The notes beneath the pieces were generated by a model. That model was given only the letters and a program-made list of their open reading frames with translations, ran no database searches and was not told the origin of the DNA. A program made the translations under genes and the position numbers. A stretch of DNA of 64,000 nucleotides, from positions 5,411-69,410 of the forward strand of contig JBMNVL010000001.1 in NCBI GenBank assembly GCA_050946775.1, written 5' to 3'. Shown here one piece after another: positions 32,807 to 43,500 of the stretch; positions within the stretch are counted from its first letter, which is position 1; the number at the start of each line of letters is the position of its first letter. Source of the stretch: UMGS1474 sp050946775. GTDB lineage: Bacteria; Bacillota; Clostridia; Oscillospirales; Acutalibacteraceae.

Positions 32807-34224
32807 GATTTGAGTACTTCCTTGTACATCCGGATGTACTCGTTTGCCGAACGGGCCCAGCTGAAATCGCATCGCATCGCCCGCTCCACCAGCACCGGCC
32901 AGCCGGTCTTGCCGGCGTAAACGTCCAGCGCCCGGTGGATGGCGTAGAGCATATCGTTGGCGTTGTAGGTCTGGAAGGTGAAGCCGTTGCCCACGCCGTC
33001 GCCGCAGTCGCGGATGCTGTCCTTGAGTCCGCCGGTCTGCCGCACGACGGGCAGGGTGCCGTACCGGCAGGCCACCATCTGCGCCAGACCGCAGGGCTCG
33101 CTCTTGGAGGGCATCAGGAAGATATCGGCGCCGGCGTAGATCTTGCGGGCCAGCTCCGGCACGAAGCCGCTGCAGAAGCAGAACTTGTCCCGGTATTTCT
33201 CCTGCATCTCCCGGAAAAAGCTTTCGTACTGCCAGTCGCCCGAGCCCAGCACCACCATCTGCACCTTGTCCTGCAGCAGCTCGTCGAGGATGTATTTGAC
33301 CAGATCCAGTCCCTTGGGCGGCACCAGCCGGGTGACCATGCCGATCAGCGGAACGTCGGGGCTGACGGTCAGTCCCAGCCGTTCCTGCAGCGCCTTTTTG
33401 CACGCCGCCTTGCCCGACGGATCGTCGGCGGAATAGTGGGCGGGAATATCCGGATCGGTCTCGGGGTTATAGGCGTCCACGTCGATGCCGTTGAGAATGC
33501 CGCTGACCTTCCAGCTGCGATCCCGCAGGATGCTGTCCAGACCGAAGGCGTACCACGGATCCATGATCTCCTGCGCGTAGGTGGGACTGACGGTGGTCAC
33601 CTTGTGCGCCGCTTCGATGCCGCCCTTCATCAGGTTGATATCGCCGCCGTGCTCCAGCAGGCTCTTGTCCCGGTCGTCGATGCCGAAAACGTCCCCCAGA
33701 ATCTCCATCCCGTACCGCCCCTGGTACTGGATGTTGTGGATGGTGTAGACGGTCTTGATATGCTGATAGTCCTTCCGGTTGGCGTAGAACAGGTGGTGAT
33801 ACACCGGCACCAGCGCCGCCTGCCAGTCGTTGGCGTGGATGATGTCGGGATAAAAGTCGATCGCCGGCAGCATCTCCAGTACCGCCCGGGCGAAAAAGGC
33901 GAACCGTTCGGCGTCGTCGTAATGCCCGTACAGGCCGGGACGTTTGAAATAGTACTGATTGTCCAGCAGATAATAGATCACGCCGTTTCGGCGGGCTTCA
34001 AACACGCCGCAGTACTGCCGCCGCCAGGAAACCGGCACCGACAGGCTGGTCAGAAAGGTCATCTGCTCCCGCAGCTCCTGCGGAACCGATTCATACAGCG
34101 GCAGCACCACCCGGCAGCCGACCAGCCGCCGGCGCAGCGCCTGGGGCAAGCTGCCCGCCACGTCCGCCAGTCCGCCCGACGCCGCGAAGGGCGCCGCTTC
34201 ACTGGCAACATACAAAACTTTCAT
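32803..34224 (-). CDS. glgA: Glycogen synthase
   Basis: A 473-residue GT5 enzyme that extends alpha-1,4-glucan from ADP-glucose. The N-terminus is KVLYVASEAAPFAASGGLAD; the ADP-glucose loop normally written KTGGL is ASGGL here, a variant seen in clostridial enzymes. The second domain holds the SEPCGLAQMVACRYGTLPVV signature. Start 34224 is preceded by AAGGAGGTTTTACC. It is the third gene of glgC-glgD-glgA and overlaps the XRE gene. Confidence 0.95.
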   Translation of the reverse strand: MKVLYVASEAAPFAASGGLADVAGSLPQALRRRLVGCRVVLPLYESVPQELREQMTFLTSLSVPVSWRRQYCGVFEARRNGVIYYLLDNQYYFKRPGLYGHYDDAERFAFFARAVLEMLPAIDFYPDIIHANDWQAALVPVYHHLFYANRKDYQHIKTVYTIHNIQYQGRYGMEILGDVFGIDDRDKSLLEHGGDINLMKGGIEAAHKVTTVSPTYAQEIMDPWYAFGLDSILRDRSWKVSGILNGIDVDAYNPETDPDIPAHYSADDPSGKAACKKALQERLGLTVSPDVPLIGMVTRLVPPKGLDLVKYILDELLQDKVQMVVLGSGDWQYESFFREMQEKYRDKFCFCSGFVPELARKIYAGADIFLMPSKSEPCGLAQMVACRYGTLPVVRQTGGLKDSIRDCGDGVGNGFTFQTYNANDMLYAIHRALDVYAGKTGWPVLVERAMRCDFSWARSANEYIRMYKEVLKS

Positions 34225-34249
34225 GGTAAAACCTCCTTGGCAGCCGCCG

Positions 34250-35362
34250 TTACACCACGGCGCCTTTGGCGACGAACATGGGATAATCCGCCGCGCCCTG
34301 CAAAACGACGCCGTCCTTGATGGTGACGTTTTTGTCCAAAACGGCGCCCCGCAGCACCGCGCCGGCGCCGATATGGGCGCCCTGCATCACGATGCAGTTC
34401 TCCACCACCGCGCCTTTTTCGATCACCACGTTGCGGAAAACGATGGACCGGCGCACCGTCCCCTCGATCCGGGCGCCGTCGGCGACCAGCGAATCGGCCG
34501 CGTCGGCGTGCAGACCGTATTTGGCCGGCGCGCAGTCCCGCACCTTGGTGTAGACCGGACGTCCGGCCGGGAAAAGGGCGGCGCGGATGTCGGCGTTCAA
34601 AAAGTCCATGTTGACGGCGAAGTAGCGCGCCAGCGAACAGACCGGCTCGACGTATTCGGTGATGGCGATGCCGTGAATGGGCATGGTGTCGACCTGCTTT
34701 TGCAGGATGTCCCGCTCAAAATCCAACCGGTTGTGCCCCGCGGCGTCGGCCACCAGCTGGCACAGCCGGTCGCGGCGCAGGATCACGATCCCCAGCCCGT
34801 AACAGCCGTCGGCCGGCTCGCCGCCGGTCACCCGCAGATCGGTCACCCGGCCGGACGGGTCCATCGTCAGGGCCAGCGTTCCCGGCAGCGCCGGGAAGGG
34901 TCCCCGTTTGTAAGCCAGCGAGATCTCGGCGCGGGATTCCAGATGCTCGTCGATCAGCCGGTCGTAGTCGATGTTGCCCAGCAGATGGCAGTCGCTGAGG
35001 ATGACGTATTCCTCCTGCGCGTGGCGCAAAAAGCTGTCGATCTCGCTGAGCACCGCGATCCGCCCGTCGTACGCCTCCTTCCGGGGATCGGAGGAGGGCA
35101 GGAAGGTCAGCCCGGCGTGCTTGCGGGACAAATCCCACGCCTTGCCCGAGCCGATGTGGTCGAACAGCGATTGATAGTGGCTTTTGGTGACGATCCCCAC
35201 CCGGCTGACGCCGGCGTTGACCAGCCCCGACAGGGTGAAGTCGATCAGCCGGTACCGCCCGCCGACCGGAAGGGATCCCATTGCCCGCACGGCGGTCATA
35301 TCCCGCAGCGCCTCGTCGTGCCGGTTGGCGAAGATCAGCGCCAATACGTTGTTGTTACGCAT
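34250..35362 (-). CDS. glgD: Glucose-1-phosphate adenylyltransferase subunit GlgD
   Basis: A 370-residue non-catalytic or regulatory partner of GlgC. It begins [20 protein letters not shown], lacking the catalytic GGxGxRL loop, then has [19 protein letters not shown] and [10 protein letters not shown], and ends in a left-handed beta-helix (hexapeptide repeats). It overlaps the end of glgC by 8 bp. Such GlgC-GlgD pairs are typical of Bacillota and form a heterotetramer. Confidence 0.94.
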   Translation of the reverse strand: MRNNNVLALIFANRHDEALRDMTAVRAMGSLPVGGRYRLIDFTLSGLVNAGVSRVGIVTKSHYQSLFDHIGSGKAWDLSRKHAGLTFLPSSDPRKEAYDGRIAVLSEIDSFLRHAQEEYVILSDCHLLGNIDYDRLIDEHLESRAEISLAYKRGPFPALPGTLALTMDPSGRVTDLRVTGGEPADGCYGLGIVILRRDRLCQLVADAAGHNRLDFERDILQKQVDTMPIHGIAITEYVEPVCSLARYFAVNMDFLNADIRAALFPAGRPVYTKVRDCAPAKYGLHADAADSLVADGARIEGTVRRSIVFRNVVIEKGAVVENCIVMQGAHIGAGAVLRGAVLDKNVTIKDGVVLQGAADYPMFVAKGAVV

Positions 35363-36572
35363 CCTTTTCGCCTCCCTTTACGTCGTGCTCGACCATGGCC
35401 TTGGGCGGTACCGCGGCGCCGGCGCCGACGGTCACGCCCGCGGCGACCACCGCCACGCCCCAGTCCTCCGTATGCTCCTCCGGCCGGGCGCCGACGACGG
35501 CGTTTTCCTCCACCGTCACGTTCTCCGCCAAAATGGCGTACTGCACCGTGGCGCCGGCTTTGACGACGGCACCGGGCATCAGGATGGAATCGCGCACCGT
35601 GGCGCCCTTTTCCACCGTCACGCCCGAGAAGATCACCGAAAAGTCGACCTCGCCGCGGATGTCGCTGCCTTCGGAGATCAGGGCGTTTTCCACCTTGGCC
35701 TCCGGGCCGATGTAGTGGGGCGGATGGCCCTCGGTGCGGGAGTAGATCCGCCAGGTGGGATCGGCCAGATCCAGCGAGGTCTGCGGCGCCAGCATATCCA
35801 TATTGGCTTCCCACAGACTGTCGATGGTGCCCACGTCCTTCCAGTAGCCGTCGAAGCGGTAGGCGAACATCCGCTGGCCGTCGCCCAGCATGGCCGGCAG
35901 GACGTTCTTGCCGAAATCGTTTTGGGACGCGGGATCGTTTTCGTCCAGGGTGAGATAGTGCTTGAGTTTGTCCCAGGTGAAAACGTAGATGCCCATCGAG
36001 GCGAGATTGCTCTTGGGATGGGCGGGCTTTTCCTCAAATTCGTAGATGGAGTCGTCGGGGTTGGTGTTCATGATGCCGAACCGGCTGGCCTCCTCCATCT
36101 CCACCTCCAGCACGGCGATGGTGCAGTCGGCCCGGTTGCGCTTGTGGGCGGCGATCATTTTGGAATAATCCATTTTGTAGATGTGGTCGCCCGACAGCAC
36201 CAGCACGTATTCCGGCTGATACCGCTCGATGAAATCCATGTTCTGGTAAATGGCGTTGGCGGTGCCCTTGTACCAGTCGGCGCCCTGGTTGCGCTGATAG
36301 GGCGGCAGCACGTGTACCCCGGCGCCCAGCCGGTCGAGATCCCACGGCTCGCCGGCGCCGATGTAATCGTTGAGCTCCAACGGCTGGTACTGGGTCAGCA
36401 CCCCCACCGTTTCGATGCCGGAATTGACGCAGTTGGACAGGGGAAAGTCAATGATCCGGTATTTGCCGCCGTAAGGAACGGCGGGCTTGGCGATCTTGCG
36501 GGTCAGCGCGTAGAGCCGGCTTCCCTGACCGCCGGCCAGCAGCATGGCCACGCACTCCTGTTTGCGATACAT
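35355..36572 (-). CDS. glgC: Glucose-1-phosphate adenylyltransferase
   Basis: A 405-residue enzyme that makes ADP-glucose from glucose-1-phosphate and ATP, the committed step of glycogen storage. It has the catalytic loop [20 protein letters not shown], the substrate motif [29 protein letters not shown], and a C-terminal hexapeptide beta-helix. Start 36572 follows GCAAGGAGTGATGAG. It is the first gene of the operon. Confidence 0.96.
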   Translation of the reverse strand: MYRKQECVAMLLAGGQGSRLYALTRKIAKPAVPYGGKYRIIDFPLSNCVNSGIETVGVLTQYQPLELNDYIGAGEPWDLDRLGAGVHVLPPYQRNQGADWYKGTANAIYQNMDFIERYQPEYVLVLSGDHIYKMDYSKMIAAHKRNRADCTIAVLEVEMEEASRFGIMNTNPDDSIYEFEEKPAHPKSNLASMGIYVFTWDKLKHYLTLDENDPASQNDFGKNVLPAMLGDGQRMFAYRFDGYWKDVGTIDSLWEANMDMLAPQTSLDLADPTWRIYSRTEGHPPHYIGPEAKVENALISEGSDIRGEVDFSVIFSGVTVEKGATVRDSILMPGAVVKAGATVQYAILAENVTVEENAVVGARPEEHTEDWGVAVVAAGVTVGAGAAVPPKAMVEHDVKGGEKDA

Positions 36573-36667
36573 CTCATCACTCCTTGCGTTTGTACGCCCG
36601 GTACGCCATAGGGTATTGGCCCGGCGGGCGGCGCCGGGACGCCTCTTTCGCGGTCGATTCTCCTTTT

Positions 36668-36695
36668 ATTGTACCATCCATAGCGCAAAAATCAA
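36668..36695 (-). promoter_or_regulatory. Glycogen operon promoter
   Basis: Minus-strand TTGATT and TACAAT with a 16-bp spacer, giving a leader of about 90 nt that contains a GC-rich hairpin. Confidence 0.75.
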
Positions 36696-36835
36696 GTATT
36701 TTTTTGCTTTTTTAATAAGAATTGCGCGACAAGATGACTTCAATTTGTTTGATTGCACAAAAAACGCCGGGCTGTCCTGTCTAATCTATCCTAACGCGCC
36801 GGCGGGGAGAAAAATGCCGAAACAGCGGATGCGTC

Positions 36836-36864
36836 TTGCTTTTTTGATAGGGTGCGGGTATAAT
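36836..36864 (+). promoter_or_regulatory. Promoter of the membrane protein gene
   Basis: TTGCTT and TATAAT with a 17-bp spacer, 34 bp before the ATG at 36898. Confidence 0.8.
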
Positions 36865-36897
36865 ACGGATAGTATCACGCAAAAAGGAGCGACGGCC

Positions 36898-37614
36898 ATG
36901 GCTTTTGGCGTTTCCCGTCTGTCGGACGACGAGCTTTTTCGCAAGGTGTTGTTGATCTTCCCGCCGGCGCAGCTGGTGCTGGGGCTGATCCTGTACGCCG
37001 CCACTGCCGCCAACGGCGGGGTGTTGGTCGTGCTGTTTGTGTTGGCGGGGATCGGGTATCTGCTCGCCCGGCTGGGCTGGGAATCCCGCGGCGGCCGGAT
37101 CGCCGGGCGGATTTTGTGGCTGGCGCCGCCGGCGCTCTTTTTGACGGCGGCCGGTATGGCGCTGGCGGCGTCGGACGCCGACTTCGGCCAGGGCTGGATG
37201 ATGCTCGGGGTCAACGCGCTGGTCATGCTGCACACCCTGTCGCTGTTCTGGATCCCTTCGATGGCGGTTGCGGCGCTGAACGCCCGCCGGTGGGACGTCA
37301 CGGCGCTGCGGATCGCCTGTCTTCTTCAGCTCGCGCTGGGAATCGTGATGGACTTTCCGCTTGCCGGACAGATCCAGTGGGGCGTGGACAACGTGTATTT
37401 CCGCTTGTTCTGTCTGGCCTGCGCGGCGGCGGTCACGGTGACGGCGTTTTTGATCCCGCCGGCACCGGCGGCGCTGTCCCGCCGGGTGAAAAAAAGCGAA
37501 AAAACCGTCCCGACGAAAGCCGGGACGATCCGAAATCCTGATTATTTCACGGCGTTTACCGCCTCGTCGGCCTGCCGGGCCATCCGGTCCAGCGCGGCGG
37601 CGAAATACGGATAG
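36898..37614 (+). CDS. Polytopic membrane protein of unknown function
   Basis: A 238-residue protein with about six hydrophobic helices between residues 18 and 198 (LLIFPPAQLVLGLILYA, VVLFVLAGIGYLLARLG, ALVMLHTLSLFWIPSMAVAA and others). ATG 36898 follows AAAAAGGAGCGACGGCC. After about residue 198 the frame runs through a CGTCCCG/CGGGACG hairpin and the end of the convergent XRE gene, so the last 40 residues are probably non-functional tail. I do not recognise the family. Confidence 0.7.
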   Translation: MAFGVSRLSDDELFRKVLLIFPPAQLVLGLILYAATAANGGVLVVLFVLAGIGYLLARLGWESRGGRIAGRILWLAPPALFLTAAGMALAASDADFGQGWMMLGVNALVMLHTLSLFWIPSMAVAALNARRWDVTALRIACLLQLALGIVMDFPLAGQIQWGVDNVYFRLFCLACAAAVTVTAFLIPPAPAALSRRVKKSEKTVPTKAGTIRNPDYFTAFTASSACRAIRSSAAAKYG

Positions 37615-38129
37615 CTGCGGCGCAGATCCTCGGCGGAAACCGCCGGGGCGGCGGATCCGGTCATCGAGCTGATCCGGGCGCTTGCCCGGGCGATGGCCGC
37701 CAGCGACGCGGCGGCCTGGGCCGCGTCGGCCTTGCTGACGATCTGGCGCAGCAGGGTGATCACCTGCACCGACAGGGCGTTGGTGACCTCGTCGGTCAAC
37801 TCCTCCCGCCCGGTGGCGTTCAGCGCGGCGTAAAGCAGATGCACCGCCTGCAGCACCTGCCGCTGGCGCTCGTCGGTGGGATCGCCGTTGGCGGACGCCA
37901 GCTCAGGCGCCATGCCCGAGCGGTCGGCGGTGCGCCCCAAAAGATAGTCGCAGGTGACGTGGTAGTAGTCCGCCGCCCGTACCACGAAGGACAACCCGCA
38001 TTCCCGCACCCCTTTTTCATAGTGGGAAAGCAGCGCGGGCGATACCCCCAGATCGGCCGCCGCCTGTTTTTGGGTCAGCCGCCGCTCCTTGCGCAGGCTG
38101 AGCAGGATATGGGAAAAACGCGAGGTCAT
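37542..38129 (-). CDS. XRE-family regulator with helical C-terminal domain
   Basis: A 195-residue protein. Residues 4-65 are a helix-turn-helix domain (LSLRKERRLTQKQAAADLG, SPALLSHYEKGVRECGLSFV, YYHVTCDYLLGRTAD). The rest is an Ala-rich helical domain that may oligomerise or bind a ligand. Start 38129 (TSRFSHIL) is preferred over 38138. The gene is convergent with and overlaps the membrane protein gene by 73 bp, and is divergent from the phosphatase gene. Confidence 0.82.
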   Translation of the reverse strand: MTSRFSHILLSLRKERRLTQKQAAADLGVSPALLSHYEKGVRECGLSFVVRAADYYHVTCDYLLGRTADRSGMAPELASANGDPTDERQRQVLQAVHLLYAALNATGREELTDEVTNALSVQVITLLRQIVSKADAAQAAASLAAIARASARISSMTGSAAPAVSAEDLRRSYPYFAAALDRMARQADEAVNAVK

Positions 38130-38232
38130 ACCGATCACCGGACTTTCTGAAAAATATACAATGGGTTTATATTTTAATGAAAATCCGGCGATTTGTAAAG
38201 AGACAAACCGTAGAAATTTACGAGGTGTTTTT

Positions 38233-38865
38233 ATGCAGAGTTACAAAATTCATCTGATACGGCATGGCGAGACCCAGGCCAACGCCGAGGGGCGGTACGT
38301 CGGGCGGACCGACGAGCCGTTGTCCCCGCGGGGATTGACCCGGCTGCTGCAGATGAAGGAGCGGTACGGTTATCCCGGCGCCGGACGGTTTTATTCCAGT
38401 CCTCTGACCCGCTGCCGCCAGACTTTGCAGGTGCTGTATCCCGGCTGCCAGCCCAAGGTGGTGCCGGGACTGGCGGAATGCGATTTCGGCGAGTGGGAGG
38501 GCAAAAGCGTCATCTCGCTCAAGCAGGATCCCCGGTTCGGCCGGTGGCTGAGCGGGGAGGAGGACGTTATCCCCGGCGGCGAAAGCGGGCAGGAATTTCA
38601 GCAGCGGGTCAGCGCCGCGTTTGAGGCGGTGGTGGACGAGATGTTCCACACCGGCACCACCGAAGCGGTGATCTGCACCCACGGCGGCGTGATCATGATG
38701 CTGATGGCGGCTTACGCCCTGCCGCGGGCGCCGATGCACGAATGGGCGGCGGAAAACGGCGGCGGCTTCACCCTGCGGATCACCCCGACTCTCTGGCTGC
38801 GGGAGCCGGTGGCCGAGGCGATCGAGACCCTGCCGCTGATCCGATCCGATCAAAAGGAGGGCTGA
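38233..38865 (+). CDS. Histidine phosphatase family protein
   Basis: A 210-residue phosphatase of the phosphoglycerate mutase-like superfamily. The phospho-histidine motif is LIRHGETQANAEGRYVG; FYSSPLTRCRQTLQ, FGEWEGKS, PGGES and the second catalytic histidine in CTHGGVIMML follow. The pattern resembles alpha-ribazole phosphatase (CobC) but no cobamide genes are near, so the substrate is open. It starts 103 bp after the divergent XRE gene and is followed after 2 bp by an unknown gene. Confidence 0.88.
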   Translation: MQSYKIHLIRHGETQANAEGRYVGRTDEPLSPRGLTRLLQMKERYGYPGAGRFYSSPLTRCRQTLQVLYPGCQPKVVPGLAECDFGEWEGKSVISLKQDPRFGRWLSGEEDVIPGGESGQEFQQRVSAAFEAVVDEMFHTGTTEAVICTHGGVIMMLMAAYALPRAPMHEWAAENGGGFTLRITPTLWLREPVAEAIETLPLIRSDQKEG

Positions 38866-38867
38866 CC

Positions 38868-39800
38868 GTGTTTGACCGTTTCAAGAAAAAGCCCCTGCCG
38901 CCGGGGGTGCGGGTGATTCGCCAAGCCCCGCCGGACGTTTGCGGCGGCACCGACGCCACGGTGGACGACAACGCCCCCAAGACGATCGACAGCGAGGATA
39001 TGACCGCCTTTTGCGCCGATTCGCGGCTGCCCTTTTCGATGGACGAGCAGCCGGCCGGCGATCCGCTGGAATACCTGTCGGCCTTTGCCGCCCCGGCGGC
39101 GGACGGGGTGTTTTTGTTTTTGGAAACCGCCCGTGCCTCCGACCGGCGCAGCGGAAAAGCCGGCTGGGCGCTGGTGAAGCAGCCGCTGATGCCCGCTCTG
39201 GCCCGCCGGGTGCGGGAATGGGATCTGGCCAAAAATAACGGCTGCCATTCCCAGACCCACGGCCTGCCCGAAAACTTCGGCGGCCGGGTGGATATCCGCT
39301 ACGCCGGGGGTGAAACGATCCGTTTTTCGAACAATCAGACCCCGATCCTCTCCCGCCGGGTCGGCGAGGAGATGGCCGCCTTTTTCGAGGAGGCGATGGC
39401 CGGCGAGTGGGTGGCGCTGCCCTCGCTCGATTCCCTGCGGGAGATCCGCTTTTCTGAAGAGAGCCGGGACGGCGGCTTTACCCGGGCGACCATGACCCTG
39501 CTGCCCGACGGCACCGCCGTCAACCGCAAACAGATGAAATTCGACGATCCGCAGATCTACGACAGCGAAAAACCGATGGACGCCGATACCGTGGCGGCCA
39601 TCAAGCAAACCGTCGAAACCAACGGCATCCTCGGCTGGGCGGGTCTGCCCCACAATGGCTTTCGGTTGAGCGGGGAAAAGCGGCTGACCTTCGTGTTTGA
39701 CGACGGGCGGCAGATCACCGTCGAAGGCGACCGTTTGCTCCCCGATCCCATCCGGGGCGGGTTTTTCAGCGTCGAGCTGGAAATGACCACCAAGGGCTGA
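38868..39800 (+). CDS. Protein of unknown function
   Basis: A 310-residue soluble protein starting at GTG 38868, which has AAAAGGAGGGCTGACC in front and lies 2 bp after the phosphatase stop. It starts FDRFKKKPLPPGVRVIRQ, has mixed alpha/beta composition, and contains DIRYAGGETIRFSNNQTPI and FVFDDGRQITVEGDRLL, which look like beta-hairpins. No signal peptide, membrane helix or catalytic motif was recognised. It is co-transcribed with the phosphatase. Confidence 0.7.
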   Translation: MFDRFKKKPLPPGVRVIRQAPPDVCGGTDATVDDNAPKTIDSEDMTAFCADSRLPFSMDEQPAGDPLEYLSAFAAPAADGVFLFLETARASDRRSGKAGWALVKQPLMPALARRVREWDLAKNNGCHSQTHGLPENFGGRVDIRYAGGETIRFSNNQTPILSRRVGEEMAAFFEEAMAGEWVALPSLDSLREIRFSEESRDGGFTRATMTLLPDGTAVNRKQMKFDDPQIYDSEKPMDADTVAAIKQTVETNGILGWAGLPHNGFRLSGEKRLTFVFDDGRQITVEGDRLLPDPIRGGFFSVELEMTTKG

Positions 39801-39821
39801 CCCGCGATAAGGACACAGAGT

Positions 39822-40364
39822 CTATACGGTTGTCTCGGGATTCCCGTTGGCTTTGGCCAGATAGCGCTGAATGGTGTTCACCATCTTTTCGTTTTGGAAG
39901 TTCGCCTTTATTTCGTCCATATCCACGGTACGCCCGGAAAGGATCCCCTGGATGAGCACCTCCGCGTACATGACCTCCCGGGTCGCCGGCTCCTTTAGAT
40001 AGGTCAACAGGTCGATATTCATTTTTTCGTTGATCCCCTCGATCATGCCCACGAAAAAAGAACAGTCTTCGCCGAAAAGCTTTCCTATGCTTTCTATATA
40101 CTGAAAGCCGGTTGCAACGTCCTCCAGCCTCATAAGCCGGCGCTCGAGCGTCGCGTAACTTCCTCCGTTGAGCAGCTTATCTGCCGTGGTATTCAGTATA
40201 TCGCACAGATCGAGAAGAATACCGGTATCGGGAAGCGTGTCCCCGTTTTCCCATTTTGAGACGGCCTGAAAAGACATATTCAGCTTCTCCGCCAGTTCTT
40301 TCTGCGTCATGCCGGCAGCCTTCCGCAAATGCTGGATATACCGTCCGATTTTCAAAGTGTCCAT
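39822..40364 (-). CDS. XRE-family regulator with C-terminal helical region
   Basis: A 180-residue protein. The N-terminal domain is a classic helix-turn-helix (RYIQHLRKAAGMTQKELAEK, MSFQAVSKWENGDTLPDTG, LLDLCDILNTTADKLLNGG). Residues 75-180 are helical and resemble the extra domain of clostridial regulators that act with metabolic or stress genes. Codon use is less GC-rich than neighbours, suggesting transfer. It is monocistronic; 40365-40540 shows no gene. Confidence 0.83.
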   Translation of the reverse strand: MDTLKIGRYIQHLRKAAGMTQKELAEKLNMSFQAVSKWENGDTLPDTGILLDLCDILNTTADKLLNGGSYATLERRLMRLEDVATGFQYIESIGKLFGEDCSFFVGMIEGINEKMNIDLLTYLKEPATREVMYAEVLIQGILSGRTVDMDEIKANFQNEKMVNTIQRYLAKANGNPETTV

Positions 40365-40540
40365 ACTATGCTCCTTTGTTGTTTCTTATTTTTGCGATTC
40401 TTGCGGCCCGCGATTCCATGATACGGTAAGAGCAGCCGTTTGTAAATAACGGGAAAATTGAGAAAATTCTACTTCCGGTGGAATAAGCCTTCCGGGCATA
40501 TCCCGACGTTTTTGGATGTTTTTGGACGGACTCAAAGTCA

Positions 40541-40573
40541 AAGCCGCCTCGCGCGAACGCGAGGCGGCTTTTT
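40541..40573. terminator. Terminator after the beta-galactosidase gene
   Basis: AAGCCGCCTCGCG pairs with CGCGAGGCGGCTT around CGAA; T tracts on both strands allow either direction. Confidence 0.85.
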
Positions 40574-40578
40574 GGCGT

Positions 40579-43500
40579 TTATTTTTGCACCCGCAGGGTC
40601 ATTTGCCCGGCAAAGGTGAATTCCGGCGCGTCCAGCCGGTATTGAGGCAGCAGCTCGGGACCGCAGCTTTGAGAGCCGACGCCGCTTTGCATGGCGTCGA
40701 CGCACAGCACGGTGTCGCCGCAGGGCTGCAGTTCAAAATTGTGCCGCTTGCCGGCCAGCTCCTCCTGGGTGAAGGGAGAGGCGTTGAAGGAGAGATCCCG
40801 GTCGGTCGCCTCCACCGCCACCGTCCAGCCGCCGCCCGACAGGGTGACGTCGGTGCAGCCGAAGTGGCTGCCGTTTTCCTGGGGACGGATGTAGTCCTCG
40901 TGCAGATCCATCAGCGATCCCTCAAACTTGCCGAACCAGCAGGCGCGGTGCTTGTCGATATAGCTTTCGGTCGGGCCGTAGCCGGTATAGGCGACCTGGC
41001 GGATGGTGCTCGGCAAAAACAGCCGCAGCCCGAACCGGGGCAGCCAGGGCATCGACGGGCGGCGTTTGACCGTCATCTGCCAGCCGATCGTGCCCTTGCC
41101 GTCCACCGTCCAGACGGCGCGGATGTCCAGCATCCGCTGCCGGGCGTCGGCCGATACCGCCAGATCGGTGGTGATGAACACCTTTTCGCCGTCGCTGTAC
41201 ACCTCGGTGGCGTATCCGCGGGAAACGGTGCGGTCGTAACCGGCGGCGTAGTATTGGCCGACGATCTGGCGCTCGTTGTCGATGGGGGCGCGGAACAGAT
41301 TGTACTGCATCGGGCGGCGCAGCAGCGGCACGCCGTCGACCGTCAGCTCGTCAAACACGCCGGTGTCCTTGTCGTAGACGTAGCGGAATCGCTCGCCGCA
41401 GACCACGATCTGCCGGTCGTCGGGCAGATACCGCGGCGCGCGCTCGCCGGTCGGCTCGGCCGGCTTGCGGGGATGACGGGCCAGCTCGATCTGATCGAAG
41501 CCCACCGATTCGCCCGCCCGTGCCCAGGGCGTTTCCTTCAGGGCGATATAGTCCACCTTGATGTGCACCCGGCCGTGATCGGGCAGGGTGTAAGGGATGC
41601 GCAGGCTCGCCTTTCGGCGGGCCGGCAGCGGCGGGCAGGGCAGATCGCCCTCGGCGACCGGCTCGCCGTCCACCGTCAGGGTGTAGTGCAAAGAGATCCG
41701 CTCGCTCAGCTCGGCAAAATCCAGCTTGCTTTGCAGGGTGAAGCGCCCTGCGGCCGGATCGTCGCAGGTCAGCCGCGCCGGGCGGAAGACGTTTTTCAGC
41801 TCCTTAAGCCCGGTGTGCGGCACCCGGTTGGGATAACAAAGCCCGTCCATGCAGAAGTTGCCGTCGTGCAGCCGCTCGCCCGAGTCGCCGCCGTAGAGGT
41901 ATTTGGTCTTGCTCAACCCGGTCTTCCCGGCAAACACCGCATGGTCGCACCATTCCCAGATAAAGCCGCCCACCGCGCCGGGGTAGGACTCGAAGACCTG
42001 CTCGTAATCCTCCAGATCGCCCGGGCCGTTGCCCATGGCGTGGCAGTATTCGCACAAAATAAAGGGCTTGCCCCAGGGGCGGCGTTTGAGATAGCTTTCC
42101 AGATCGCCGGTGGAGGTGTACATCCCGCTGTGCAGATCGAGATCCTCTTTGGTCAGGGATTTGCCGGTGGGCATATACGCCGACCCCTCGTAGTGGGTCA
42201 GCCGGGTGGGATCGGTCTGCTTGACCCACCGCTGGGCGGCGACGAAGTTTTCGCCGTAGCCCGCTTCGTTGCCCATCGACCAGATCAGCACGCAGGTGCG
42301 GCTGCGATCCCGCAGCACCAGCCGCTGGATCCGGTCGAGGATCGCGCCGCCAAAGGCGGGATCGTCGGCGATCAACGGATAGTAGGATTCGCTGCCGTAA
42401 AGGGTGACCACCCCGTGGGCTTCGATATCCGCCTCGCACAGCACGTACAGCCCCAGCCGGTCGCACATATCCAGCAGCAGGGGCGAGGGCGGGTAGTGGC
42501 TGGTGCGCAGGGCGTTGACGTTGTGCTGCTTCATCAGCAGCAGATCCGCCCGCATCTGCCCGGCGGTGACGGCGTAGCCGTTGAGCGGGTCGCTGTCGTG
42601 GCGGTTGACGCCCCGGATGCGCAGCTTGCGCCCGTTGAGGCGCACCACCCCGTCCACCACGGCGATCTGCCGCAGACCCACCGCGAAGGGGATGATCTCC
42701 TTGCCGCACTGCAGCAGCAGGGTGTAGAGATAGGGCTCCTCGGCGTTCCACAGGATGGGATCCGGCACCTCCAGCCGCAGTCTGCCGCCTTGCGCCGTGC
42801 CGGCCGCGACCGGCTTGCCCTCGGCGTCGACCAGCTCGGCGTGGACCGGCTGAGCGGCGCCGTTAAATTGCAGTCCCACCTCCACCGCGGCGGCGGAAAA
42901 ATCCTCCGACAGGGGCGTGGTGATCACCGCGTCGGTGAGGTGGTTCTCGTCCCGCAAAAGCAGGTAGACGTCCCGGAAAATGCCCGACATCCGGAATTTG
43001 TCCTGATCCTCCAGATAGCTGCCGTCGCACCATTTGAGCACCAGCACCGCCAGGGTGTTTTCCCCGGTCTTGACGTGGTCGGTGATATCGAACTCGTCGG
43101 GGGAATGGGCCACCTGGCTGTATCCGACGAAATGGCCGTTGACCCAGACGTAGTAGGCGCTGTCCACCCCTTCAAAGCAGAGATGCACCCGGCTTTCGGC
43201 CTGCATCCGGGTCAGCTTGAAGGGCCGCAGATACGCGCCGCAGGGGGTGTCGACCGGCACGTAGGGCGGGTCGTAGGGGAAGGGGTACTGGATGTTGGTG
43301 TACTGGTTTTGATCGTAGCCGTGCATCTGCCAGACCGACGGCACCGGCAGCGGCGCGAATCCGCCGTGGGGATAGGGCGGCTTAAAGAACGGGTCGTTCA
43401 TCCGCCGCACGCTGTCGTAATAGCGAAACTGCCATTGCCCGTTCAGCGAAACGAACCGGTTGGACTGCTCCCGCGCTCCTCGCAGCGCCTCCTGCGTCCC